This document shows, in pieces, positions 8,750-16,258 of a DNA stretch of 64,000 bases (its first letter is position 1; the number at the start of each line of letters is the position of its first letter). The stretch is from NCBI RefSeq assembly GCF_026168105.1, contig NZ_LBMW01000002.1:278721-342720 (forward strand), written 5' to 3'. The position numbers and the translations under genes were made by a program. The stretch comes from Streptomyces hygroscopicus. Lineage in GTDB: Bacteria; Actinomycetota; Actinomycetes; Streptomycetales; Streptomycetaceae. Below the pieces are notes generated by a model, which did not search any database, had not been told where the DNA came from, and saw only the letters and a list, made by a program, of their open reading frames with translations.

Positions 8750-10375
8750 ATGAATGAGCGCAGCGCCCCGTCGCAGACCGTCCTTTTGCGCCGAGGAGAA
8801 GTCCACAGCCCTGCCGATCCCTTCGCGACCGCCATGGTCGTCGAGCGCGGACAGGTCGCCTGGGTCGGCTCCGAGGGCGCCGCGGACGCCTTCGCGGAGG
8901 GCGTGGACGAGGTCATCGACCTGGACGGCGCGCTCGTCACCCCGGCGTTCACCGACGCGCACGTGCACACCACCGCGACGGGCCTTGCCCTCACGGGTCT
9001 CGACCTGTCCGGCGCGTCCTCCCTGACCGCAGCGCTCCGCCTGGTCCGTGACTTCGCGGCCGCCCGCCCGGACGACCGCGTCCTCCTCGGCCACGGCTGG
9101 GACGCTGCCCGCTGGCCCGAGCGCCGGGCCCCCCGGCGGGACGAACTCGACGAGGCCACCGGCGGCCGCCCGCTCTACCTCAGCCGGATCGACGTGCACT
9201 CGGCCGTCGTCACCGCCGCCCTGCTGGAGCTGGTGCCGGGCGTGCGCGACAGGTCCGGCTACACCGACGGGGAACCGCTCACCCGCGACGCCCACCACGC
9301 CGTGCGCGCCGCCGCGCTCGCGGCGCTGGCCCCCGCCCAGCGCACCGAGGCCCAGCGCGCGGCCCTCGCGCACGCCGCGTCCCTCGGCATCGGTTCGGTC
9401 CATGAGTGCGCCGGACCGGAGATCTCCTCCGAGGACGACTTCACCGGTCTGCTGCGTCTGGCCGCCGAGCAGACCGGGCCCCGCGTCGTCGGATACTGGG
9501 CCGAGGAGGGCGAGGAGGGCGTCACCAGGGCACGGGAGCTGGGCGCGCTCGGCGCCGCGGGTGACCTGTTCGCCGACGGCGCCCTCGGCTCGCACACCGC
9601 GTGCCTGCACGCCCCGTACGCCGACGCGAGCCACACCGGCACCGAGTACCTGGACGCCGCCGCCGTCGCGGCGCATGTCGTCGCCTGCACCGAGGCCGGG
9701 CTGCAGGCGGGCTTCCACGCCATCGGTGACGCCGCCGTCACCTCGGTGGTCGAGGGGATCCGCGCTGCCGCCGAGAAGGTCGGCCTGGGCCGCGTCCGCG
9801 CCGCCCGCCACCGGGTCGAGCACGCCGAGATGCTGACGCCCGAGACCATCGCGGCCTTCGCCGAACTCGGCCTCACCGCCTCCGTCCAGCCCGCCTTCGA
9901 CGCGCTGTGGGGCGGTGCGGACGGCATGTACGCCCAGCGCCTCGGCGTCGAGCGGGCCCGGGCGCTGAATCCATTCGCGGCTCTGCTGCGCGCCGGTGTC
10001 CCGCTTGCCTTCGGCTCCGACAGCCCCGTCACCCCACTGGATCCGTGGGGCACGGTCCGGGCGGCGGCCCTCCACCGCACCCCGGAGCACCGGGTCTCCG
10101 TACGCGCGGCTTTCACCGCCCACACGCGCGGCGGCTGGCGGGCCATCGGCCGGGACGACGCCGGTGTGCTGGTGCCGGGCGCGCCCGCGGACTACGCGGT
10201 GTGGCGCACCGGCGAGCTGGTCGTCCAGGCCCCCGACGACCGGGTGGCCCGCTGGTCCACGGATCCGCGTTCCGGGACCCCGGGACTTCCCGATCTGACG
10301 CCGGACGCCGACCTCCCCGTCTGTCTGCGTACCGTGGTCGGCGGCCGGACGGTGTTCGTACGGCCGGGCGAGTGA
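8750..10375 (+). CDS. YtcJ-like metal-dependent amidohydrolase
   Basis: A 541-residue enzyme of the amidohydrolase superfamily (Amidohydro_3/YtcJ group), which hydrolyses C-N bonds at a metal centre in a TIM barrel. The metal-binding TDAHVH motif (His71, His73) follows the small N-terminal beta domain. Further metal and active-site segments are FHAIGDAAV, RHRVEHAEM and FGSDSPVTPLDPW. There is no signal peptide, so it is cytoplasmic. The start ATG at 8750 lies 12 bases after GGGAGG; an overlapping ATG at 8754 is out of frame. The substrate is unknown. Confidence 0.9.
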   Translation: MNERSAPSQTVLLRRGEVHSPADPFATAMVVERGQVAWVGSEGAADAFAEGVDEVIDLDGALVTPAFTDAHVHTTATGLALTGLDLSGASSLTAALRLVRDFAAARPDDRVLLGHGWDAARWPERRAPRRDELDEATGGRPLYLSRIDVHSAVVTAALLELVPGVRDRSGYTDGEPLTRDAHHAVRAAALAALAPAQRTEAQRAALAHAASLGIGSVHECAGPEISSEDDFTGLLRLAAEQTGPRVVGYWAEEGEEGVTRARELGALGAAGDLFADGALGSHTACLHAPYADASHTGTEYLDAAAVAAHVVACTEAGLQAGFHAIGDAAVTSVVEGIRAAAEKVGLGRVRAARHRVEHAEMLTPETIAAFAELGLTASVQPAFDALWGGADGMYAQRLGVERARALNPFAALLRAGVPLAFGSDSPVTPLDPWGTVRAAALHRTPEHRVSVRAAFTAHTRGGWRAIGRDDAGVLVPGAPADYAVWRTGELVVQAPDDRVARWSTDPRSGTPGLPDLTPDADLPVCLRTVVGGRTVFVRPGE

Positions 10376-10993
10376 TCTCCGGGGGTGGCGCGGGGGCGCT
10401 CACCCGCCGGGACCGCGTCGTACGACCTGCGTATCCTCCGCCCTGACCAGGCCATTGACGAAAGACCCGCAGGTCGGGGGACTGTTGACAGCGAGGCGCG
10501 TGGGGCCGGTAGGTTCGGCCGAGTCCACCACCGGACGGCCGACCGGAAACCTCCGCGCAGTCGCCGGAGCGCCGCTGGGTCAGGGATGGCGTGCCGCACC
10601 GGCGCACCACCACTGGGAGCCAGGCTCAGCGCCCGCGCCACGGCGAGGGCAACGTTTCGGTCGGCAGGGTGTGACCCGGGTGGGGCCCGGACGTCCAGTA
10701 GACAACGGCTTTCGGTCGACCCGCAGCCAGCGGGTCCCAGGTCGGCCCGAAGGGCGCCGGGCCCCGATCCGCAGCGTGGCCCGGCGGCCGGGTTCATCCG
10801 GAGCCGCCCTCGGTCTCGCCCCACCGGCCGCCCCGGACAGCCCGCAACGACCGCTGCACGGCCCCGGAAGCGCGAGCGGCCCTCTTACCCGACTCTTGTG
10901 GAATCGACACCCCCATACGACCGTGCGGTCACGTCGGTGCATACGGGGGACACTATGGTTGGTCCCCTTGCGAACGGACATGAAGGGGCAGCA
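10376..10993. other. 618-base intergenic region before ppm1
   Basis: No convincing gene is seen. The frames present on both strands are arginine/proline-rich and lack domains. There is a promoter-like TTGACA at 10485-10490 with TAGGTT at 10510-10515 (a 19-base spacer, slightly long), about 470 bases before ppm1. A 9-bp inverted repeat (CGACCTGCG at 10423-10431, CGCAGGTCG at 10468-10476) lies just upstream of it. A long structured 5-prime leader or an unrecognised small RNA is possible. Confidence 0.4.
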
Positions 10994-11788
10994 GTGAACG
11001 ACGGCGACGGGACCCTTGCGGCTGGAGCCCAGGGGAGGCAGTTCGGTCCGCTCGGCACGGCCTTGGTGATCATCCCGACCTACAACGAGGCGGAGAACAT
11101 CAAGACGATCGTCGGCCGGGTGCGGTCGGCTGTGCCCGAGGCGCACATCCTTGTGGCCGACGACAACAGCCCTGATGGCACGGGCAAGCTCGCGGACGAA
11201 CTGGCGGCCGAGGACGACCACGTCCACGTGCTGCACCGCAAGGGCAAGGAAGGACTGGGCGCCGCGTATCTGGCGGGCTTCCGGTGGGGCCTGGAGCGCG
11301 ACTACGGCGTGCTGGTCGAGATGGACGCCGACGGCTCCCACCAGCCGGAGGAGCTGCCGCGCCTGCTCACCGCGCTCAAGGGCGCAGACCTCGTGCTCGG
11401 CTCCCGCTGGGTGCCGGGCGGCCGGGTCGTGAACTGGCCCAAGACCCGCGAGTTCATCTCCCGGGGCGGCAGCCTCTACTCCCGCCTCGCGCTCGCCCTG
11501 CCGCTGCGCGACATCACCGGCGGCTACCGCGCCTTCCGCCGCGAGACCCTCGATGGCCTCGGCCTCGACGAGGTCGCCTCGCAGGGGTACTGCTTCCAGG
11601 TCGACCTGGCCCGCCGCGCGGTCAAGGCCGGCTACCACGTGGTCGAGGTGCCGATCACCTTCGTGGAGCGGGAGCTCGGCGACTCCAAGATGAGCCGCGA
11701 CATCCTGGTCGAGGCGCTGTGGCGGGTCACGGCATGGGGCGTCGGGGACCGCGTCGCCAAGGTCAAGGGCCGCCGCAAGTCCTCCTGA
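10994..11788 (+). CDS. ppm1: Polyprenol monophosphomannose synthase
   Basis: A 264-residue GT2-family glycosyltransferase that moves mannose from GDP-mannose to polyprenyl phosphate at the inner face of the membrane. Polyprenyl-phosphomannose is the donor for protein O-mannosylation by Pmt in actinobacteria. The fold markers are present: VIIPTYNEAENI, ADDNSPDGTG, MDADGSHQPEE and DITGGYRAFRRE. There are no C-terminal membrane helices, as in the single-domain streptomycete enzymes. The start is GTG at 10994 behind AAGGGG; an in-frame ATG at 10955 would add 13 residues. Its position next to fxsA and rbpA matches the S. coelicolor ppm1 neighbourhood (SCO1423). Confidence 0.93.
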   Translation: MNDGDGTLAAGAQGRQFGPLGTALVIIPTYNEAENIKTIVGRVRSAVPEAHILVADDNSPDGTGKLADELAAEDDHVHVLHRKGKEGLGAAYLAGFRWGLERDYGVLVEMDADGSHQPEELPRLLTALKGADLVLGSRWVPGGRVVNWPKTREFISRGGSLYSRLALALPLRDITGGYRAFRRETLDGLGLDEVASQGYCFQVDLARRAVKAGYHVVEVPITFVERELGDSKMSRDILVEALWRVTAWGVGDRVAKVKGRRKSS

Positions 11789-11941
11789 GCGAGGCCGCGG
11801 CGCCCCGCGGGCCGCTTTGTCAACCAGGGCGTGCTTCCCGTGATCGCTCGTACGGGTTCACGGGGGCGGGCCCTGAGTGCGCAGGGGCCGTTGATCAACC
11901 CCTTTATCCCGCATTGAGGATGCGCCAGGCAGACTGGGAGC

Positions 11942-12529
11942 ATGACGACTGGCGCATCGACCTCCTCGTACCCCGCCCGGCCACGGCGTTCCCGGCTGGG
12001 CACGTTCTTGCCGCTGGGTATCGCCGCGTGGCTGGTGCTGGAGATCTGGCTGCTCACACTGGTGGCGGGCACGGTCGGCGGGATCACGGTGTTCCTGCTG
12101 CTGGTCGCCGGTTTCGTGCTCGGCTCCGTGGTCATCAAGCGGGCCGGGCGCCGCGCCTTCCGTAATCTCACCGAGTCGCTCCAGGCCCGCTCGGCCGGTT
12201 CGGAGGAGTCCGGCACACAAGCCAGGGGCGAGAGCGGTAACGGCCTGACGATGCTGGCCGGCCTGCTGCTGATGCTGCCGGGCCTGATCTCCGACGTGGC
12301 GGGCCTGCTGCTCCTGCTCCCGCCGGTCCAGAAGACGGTGCGTAGCTCCACGGAGCGCACCATCGACCGCAAGCTGCGCCAGACGCCCTACGGGAGTTTC
12401 GGCGACGCGTTCCAGCAGGCCCGTATCCATCGCCCGGACGGCAAGATCGTCCAGGGCGAGGTGATCAGGGATGACACGCAGGGCGGGAACGACGCCTCCC
12501 CTGAGCCGCGCCCGCCGCTGACCCGCTGA
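11942..12529 (+). CDS. fxsA: FxsA-family membrane protein
   Basis: A 195-residue FxsA-family integral membrane protein. Two hydrophobic segments near the N-terminus (about residues 21-65, with WLVLEIWLLTLVAGTVGG) and one at about residues 100-125 (GLLLMLPGLISDVAGLLLLL) match the family. The enterobacterial founder suppresses F-exclusion of phage T7 when overexpressed; the normal role is unclear. The long polar C-terminal tail is typical of actinobacterial members. It ends 36 bases before a perfect 17-bp inverted repeat that separates it from convergent rbpA. Confidence 0.9.
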   Translation: MTTGASTSSYPARPRRSRLGTFLPLGIAAWLVLEIWLLTLVAGTVGGITVFLLLVAGFVLGSVVIKRAGRRAFRNLTESLQARSAGSEESGTQARGESGNGLTMLAGLLLMLPGLISDVAGLLLLLPPVQKTVRSSTERTIDRKLRQTPYGSFGDAFQQARIHRPDGKIVQGEVIRDDTQGGNDASPEPRPPLTR

Positions 12530-12565
12530 GCCCTGCCCGCGGGCCGACACACCGCACACACGCAA

Positions 12566-12606
12566 CAGTGGGCGCCGCACGTCACATCGACGTGCGGCGC
12601 CCACTG
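12566..12606. terminator. Bidirectional terminator between fxsA and rbpA
   Basis: A perfect 17-bp inverted repeat (CAGTGGGCGCCGCACGT at 12566-12582 and its complement at 12590-12606) with a 7-base loop, centred between two convergent genes. Confidence 0.88.
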
Positions 12607-12648
12607 CCAATCAGCGTGCGCTGTATGCCGCCCAACCCCCGCAGGGGA

Positions 12649-13023
12649 CTACGCGGACTTGCGGCTGTCCCGAGGATGAACCGCGATGTTCATCGCGCCG
12701 GAACGGAGAACGGCCAGGCGCTCCTCGAGGACCTCTTCAAGCTCCTCGCGCGTGCGCCGCTCCATCAGCATGTCCCAGTGCGTACGCGCGGGCTTGGCCT
12801 TCTTTTCTTCCGGGCCTTCGCCGTCCACCAGGAGTGCCTGGGCTCCGCAGACCTTGCACTCCCACTCCGGCGGGATCTCCGCCTCGACCGAGAAGGGCAT
12901 CTCGAAGCGGTGCCCCTTCTCGCATGCGTACTCCACGGCCTGGCGCGGGGCCAGGTCGATGCCGCGGTCCGTCTCGTAGCTGGTCACCACGAGGCGCGTG
13001 CCGCGAAGAGCTCGCTCACTCAT
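12649..13023 (-). CDS. rbpA: RNA polymerase-binding protein RbpA
   Basis: RbpA, 124 residues, binds the principal sigma factor and core RNA polymerase in actinobacteria, stabilises the open complex and affects basal rifampicin tolerance. The zinc-binding core is present (CEKGHRFEMPF, then ECKVCGAQ), followed by the basic linker and the sigma-interaction helix (THWDMLMERRTREELEEVLEERL). The length fits the family. It is preceded by a textbook SigR promoter and an 18-bp palindrome and faces fxsA across a terminator. In S. coelicolor rbpA (SCO1421) is a known member of the SigR disulfide-stress regulon. Confidence 0.97.
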   Translation of the reverse strand: MSERALRGTRLVVTSYETDRGIDLAPRQAVEYACEKGHRFEMPFSVEAEIPPEWECKVCGAQALLVDGEGPEEKKAKPARTHWDMLMERRTREELEEVLEERLAVLRSGAMNIAVHPRDSRKSA

Positions 13024-13084
13024 GAATCGTGCCTCCCGGGCTTGTCGCCCACAGGACAGGTGTCGCTGTCGTCGTCATCCGGTC

Positions 13085-13111
13085 AACGTCCGGTCGGCGG
13101 TAAAGATTCCC
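13085..13111 (-). promoter_or_regulatory. SigR-dependent promoter of rbpA
   Basis: Read on the minus strand this is GGGAAT (13111-13106), exactly 18 bases, then GTT (13087-13085). This is the consensus for the oxidative/disulfide-stress sigma factor SigR (GGGAAT-N18-GTT). It lies about 60 bases upstream of the rbpA start codon. Confidence 0.88.
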
Positions 13112-13186
13112 GTTCCGAGTCCCGTTCCGGGTCGTGCGTCGCCGTCGTAGCCGCCCCTTGTTGTACCCACCGGCGCCCGGTTTGTC

Positions 13187-13204
13187 ACATCTGCTAGCAG
13201 ATGT
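13187..13204. promoter_or_regulatory. 18-bp perfect palindrome upstream of rbpA
   Basis: ACATCTGCTAGCAGATGT is a perfect dyad about 75 bases upstream of the SigR -35 element, in the rbpA/MFS intergenic region. The arms meet without a loop, so it is more likely a protein-binding site than a terminator. The binding protein is unknown. Confidence 0.55.
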
Positions 13205-13290
13205 CACCCAGCGTTTCGGCTCCATTGACGCGCAGTAACGGTACGCCAGGCAGGCCAAACGCGTACACTACAGCCCTTTGCGTCCGGGTG

Positions 13291-14640
13291 CTAAATCCTC
13301 TCGGGTACCGGATTGCCCGCGTCGCGCACCGCCCGCTGTACCGGGACCCGGGCCAGCAGCGCAAACCCGAGGACGAAGAAGACCACCAGCGAGATGATCG
13401 CGTCCCGGTAGCTTCCGGTCAGCTGGAAGGTGAGCCCGAACAGCAGCGGGCCCAGCCAGCTCATGCCGCGGTCGCTCATCTCGTACGCCGAGAAGTACTC
13501 GGCCTCCTTGCCCGGCGGCACGAGATGGGAGAAGAGGGACCGGGACAGCGCCTGGCTGCCCCCGAGTACCAGTCCGATACAGGCGGCGAGGACGAAGAAC
13601 CACGTCGGCGCGCCCGCGGGCAGGAAGTAGCCTGCGCCCAGCGTCACGGTCCAGGCGACGAGGGAACCGAGGATGGTGCGTTTGGCGCCGTAGGTCCGGG
13701 CCAGCCGTCCCATGCCCAGGGCGCCGCCCACCGCGAGCACCTGCACCAGCAGGACGGCGGCGATCAGTGTGGACTGGCTCAGGCCCAGCTCCTGCGAGCC
13801 GTACACCGAGGCCTGGGAGATCACCGTCTGGATGCCGTCGTTGTAGATGAGGTACGCGAACAGGAAGGCGAGGGTGAGCGGTGTGCGGCGCATGTGCCGC
13901 ACCGTGGCCGCCAGCTGCCGCCAGCCGTGCACCGCCGGGGCCGCGGACGACGTCGTACGCCGGTCGCGCAGCCGCCGCAGCGGTACGAGCGTGAAGGCGC
14001 CCCACCACAGACCCGCGGAGGCCAGGCAGATCCGCACGGACATGGACTCGGAGACCCCGAAGGAGTCATGTGCCGTGAAGAGGACCAGGTTCGCGACCAG
14101 CACCAGGGAACCGGCGGCATAGCCGTAGGCCCAGCCGCGCGAGGAGACCGCGTCACGCTCCTCGGGCGGGGCGATCTGCGGCAGATAGGAGTTGTAGACG
14201 ACCATCGAGACGGCCACCGACGCGTTCGCGACGACCAGCAGGAGACCGCCGAGCAGATAGCGGTCCCCGTCCAGGAAGAACATGCCCGCGGTGGCGGCGG
14301 CACCCAGATACGCACAGCCCGCGAGCAGGGGCTTCTTGCGGCCGCTGCGGTCGGCCGCCGCGCCCGCGAGCGGCATCACCAGGATCGCCAGGACCACGGA
14401 GGCGGAGACGGAGTACGCGAAGAACGAGCCCGCGCGGACCGGGACACCCAGCGGGTGCACATAGCCGTCGGCGTCCGCGGCCGACTTGGCCACGGACGTC
14501 AGGTAGGGGCCGAGGAACACGGTCAGCACGCTCGTCGAATAGACGGAGCACGCCCAGTCGTAGATGTACCAGCCGCGCTGTTCGCGCCGCCGTTCGGCGG
14601 CCTCGTCGGCGACGGCTGTCTGCACGGTTTCGATGCCCAC
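13291..14640 (-). CDS. UMF1/Atg22-type MFS transporter
   Basis: A 449-residue major-facilitator protein with about twelve membrane helices. The N-terminal motif RGWYIYDWACSVYSTSVLTV and the region with ADRSGRKKPLL are characteristic of the UMF1/Atg22-like MFS branch, whose bacterial substrates are mostly unknown. Translation probably starts at GTG 14640 with GAGGG upstream. The downstream neighbour rbpA has its own promoter. A glycerophosphodiesterase gene ends 44 bases upstream on the same strand, so an operon YczE-GDPD-MFS is likely. Confidence 0.9.
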   Translation of the reverse strand: MGIETVQTAVADEAAERRREQRGWYIYDWACSVYSTSVLTVFLGPYLTSVAKSAADADGYVHPLGVPVRAGSFFAYSVSASVVLAILVMPLAGAAADRSGRKKPLLAGCAYLGAAATAGMFFLDGDRYLLGGLLLVVANASVAVSMVVYNSYLPQIAPPEERDAVSSRGWAYGYAAGSLVLVANLVLFTAHDSFGVSESMSVRICLASAGLWWGAFTLVPLRRLRDRRTTSSAAPAVHGWRQLAATVRHMRRTPLTLAFLFAYLIYNDGIQTVISQASVYGSQELGLSQSTLIAAVLLVQVLAVGGALGMGRLARTYGAKRTILGSLVAWTVTLGAGYFLPAGAPTWFFVLAACIGLVLGGSQALSRSLFSHLVPPGKEAEYFSAYEMSDRGMSWLGPLLFGLTFQLTGSYRDAIISLVVFFVLGFALLARVPVQRAVRDAGNPVPERI

Positions 14641-14683
14641 CCGTGCCCTCGCTTCCCCGTGAACGTGACCGCGCGCGGGGCGT

Positions 14684-15451
14684 TCAGACCCAGGTGCCCC
14701 GTTCCTCGAGGACCTTGCGCAAAGTGTCGATGTGATCGGTCATGATGCCATCCACTCCGAGGTCCAGGAGCCGGTGCATGCGATCCGGTTCGTTGACGGT
14801 CCACACGTGCACCTGCAGCCCGTACGCGTGGGCGGTGCGCACGAAGCGGTGGTCGACCACCTGGACGCCCGACTGGATCTCCGGGACCTGGGCGGCGACC
14901 GCCGAGCGGCGCAGCGGCGCCGGTATGCCCCAGGAGCGCAGCCGCAGGCCCAGTACGCCGCGTGTGCCGTACGACGTCGCAAGGCGCGGCCCGGCCAGCT
15001 GCTGGGCGCGGACGACGCGTGCCTCCGAGAACGAGCCGACGCAGATCCGCTCCCAGCAGTCCATGCGCTCGATCAGGTCGAGCAGCGGGCGCAGGGCGGG
15101 CTCCGCCTTGACGTCGACGTTCCAGCGCACCGCGGGGAACTCTTCCAGCAGCTCCTCGAAGAGGGGCACCGGCTCGACGCCCGCCACGCGTGCGTGCCGT
15201 ACGTCCTCCCAGGGCAGGTCGGCGATCCGCCCCGCCCCGTCCGTCACCCGGTCCAGGGTCGCGTCGTGGAACGCCACCAGTTTCCCGTCGGCCGTGGCGT
15301 GCACATCCGTCTCGATGTAGCGGTATCCCGCCGCCACCGCGCGCCGGAACTGGGCCAGGGTGTTCTCCAGGCCGTCCGCCGCCCCGCCCCGGTGGGCGAA
15401 GGCGATCGGGCCGGGATGGTCGAGGTAGGGGTGGCGTGTAAGGGTGGTCAC
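14684..15451 (-). CDS. Glycerophosphodiester phosphodiesterase
   Basis: A 255-residue cytoplasmic enzyme that cleaves deacylated phospholipids to sn-glycerol 3-phosphate and an alcohol. The catalytic signature is intact: AFAHRGG (His20, Arg21), GLENT (Glu29), ETDVHATADG and VAFHDATLDR, then the C-terminal VHVWTVNEPDRM block. No signal peptide is present, unlike secreted GlpQ enzymes. The GTG start overlaps the stop codon of the upstream YczE gene (GTGA), so the two are translationally coupled. The nearby MFS gene might move a related metabolite, which is inference only. Confidence 0.93.
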   Translation of the reverse strand: MTTLTRHPYLDHPGPIAFAHRGGAADGLENTLAQFRRAVAAGYRYIETDVHATADGKLVAFHDATLDRVTDGAGRIADLPWEDVRHARVAGVEPVPLFEELLEEFPAVRWNVDVKAEPALRPLLDLIERMDCWERICVGSFSEARVVRAQQLAGPRLATSYGTRGVLGLRLRSWGIPAPLRRSAVAAQVPEIQSGVQVVDHRFVRTAHAYGLQVHVWTVNEPDRMHRLLDLGVDGIMTDHIDTLRKVLEERGTWV

Positions 15452-16158
15452 CCGGGCAGTATCGCTCGTTCCGGTTGCCCGGTGGCAACGACCGTGCTGC
15501 GCCCCGATGCCGGGACGACGGCGAACACGCGCAGGAACAGCTGGGCGAGCGGTCCGATGGACAGCGCGTACAGGACGGTGCCCACCCCGACGGTGCCGCC
15601 GAGAGCGAATCCGGTCGCGACGACGGCGATCTCCACGGCCGTGCGGATCAGCCGGATCGAGCGGCCGGTGCGCCGGTGCAGTCCGGTCATCAGACCGTCG
15701 CGCGGACCGGCGCCGAACGCGGCGGCGATGTAGAGGCCGGTCGCCACCCCGTTGAGGACGATGCCCGCGAGGAGGAGGGGCACCCGCACGACCAGCGAGT
15801 GCGCGGCGGGGAACACGGCCAGGGCGGTGTCCATGGCGAAACCGATCACGAGGACGTTGGAGACGGTGCCGAGACCCGGGCGCTGGCGCAGCGGGATCCA
15901 CAGCAGCAGGGCGCTCGCACCCACGATCGTCAGCGTCAGGCCCATGCTGAGCCCCGTGAGCTGCGCGAGACCCTGGTGCAGGACGTTCCAGGGCTCGAGG
16001 CCCAGGCCGGCTCTCACTAGGAGCGCGGAGCTCGCGCCGTACAGCGCGAGGCCCGCGTAGAGCTGGATCAGTCGCGGGACGATACGGCTCCTCGTCGACG
16101 ACGGCGATGACGTGGACAACGTCGACGACGTCGACGACTCGGACGCATCAGCGGACAA
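15448..16158 (-). CDS. YczE/YyaS-family membrane protein
   Basis: An integral membrane protein of about 236 residues with five or six hydrophobic helices (LIQLYAGLALYGASSALLVR, then GLSMGLTLTIVGASALLLW, and GPRDGLMTGLHRRTGRSI between helices), matching the YczE/YitT-like family. The N-terminus is a serine/threonine-rich tail. The start is chosen at TTG 16158, which has GGGGGG six bases upstream; an in-frame ATG at 16194 would lie inside the candidate MocR operator. YczE genes are often divergent from a MocR-type regulator, as here, and that regulator probably controls it. Transport substrate unknown. It is coupled by a 4-base overlap to the phosphodiesterase gene. Confidence 0.8.
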   Translation of the reverse strand: MSADASESSTSSTLSTSSPSSTRSRIVPRLIQLYAGLALYGASSALLVRAGLGLEPWNVLHQGLAQLTGLSMGLTLTIVGASALLLWIPLRQRPGLGTVSNVLVIGFAMDTALAVFPAAHSLVVRVPLLLAGIVLNGVATGLYIAAAFGAGPRDGLMTGLHRRTGRSIRLIRTAVEIAVVATGFALGGTVGVGTVLYALSIGPLAQLFLRVFAVVPASGRSTVVATGQPERAILPG

Positions 16159-16180
16159 AACGTGCCCCCCTGTGGTGTTA

Positions 16181-16211
16181 GTGGCCTGGTGCATGTCACT
16201 CTGTGGCTTGG
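16181..16211. promoter_or_regulatory. Direct repeats two helical turns apart: candidate MocR operator
   Basis: GTGGCCTGG (16181-16189) and GTGGCTTGG (16203-16211) repeat with a 22-bp period in the divergent yczE/mocR promoter region. MocR/GabR/PdxR-type dimers typically contact direct repeats on one DNA face. Confidence 0.45.
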
Positions 16212-16258
16212 AAAGAGAAGCCATCCATGGCCAATTCCGGGAAGGTGGACTGGGAATC

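Noticed and set aside
10455..10997. A 180-codon frame in the ppm1 leader region
   Set aside because: Arg/Gly/Pro-rich, without recognisable domain or ribosome site.
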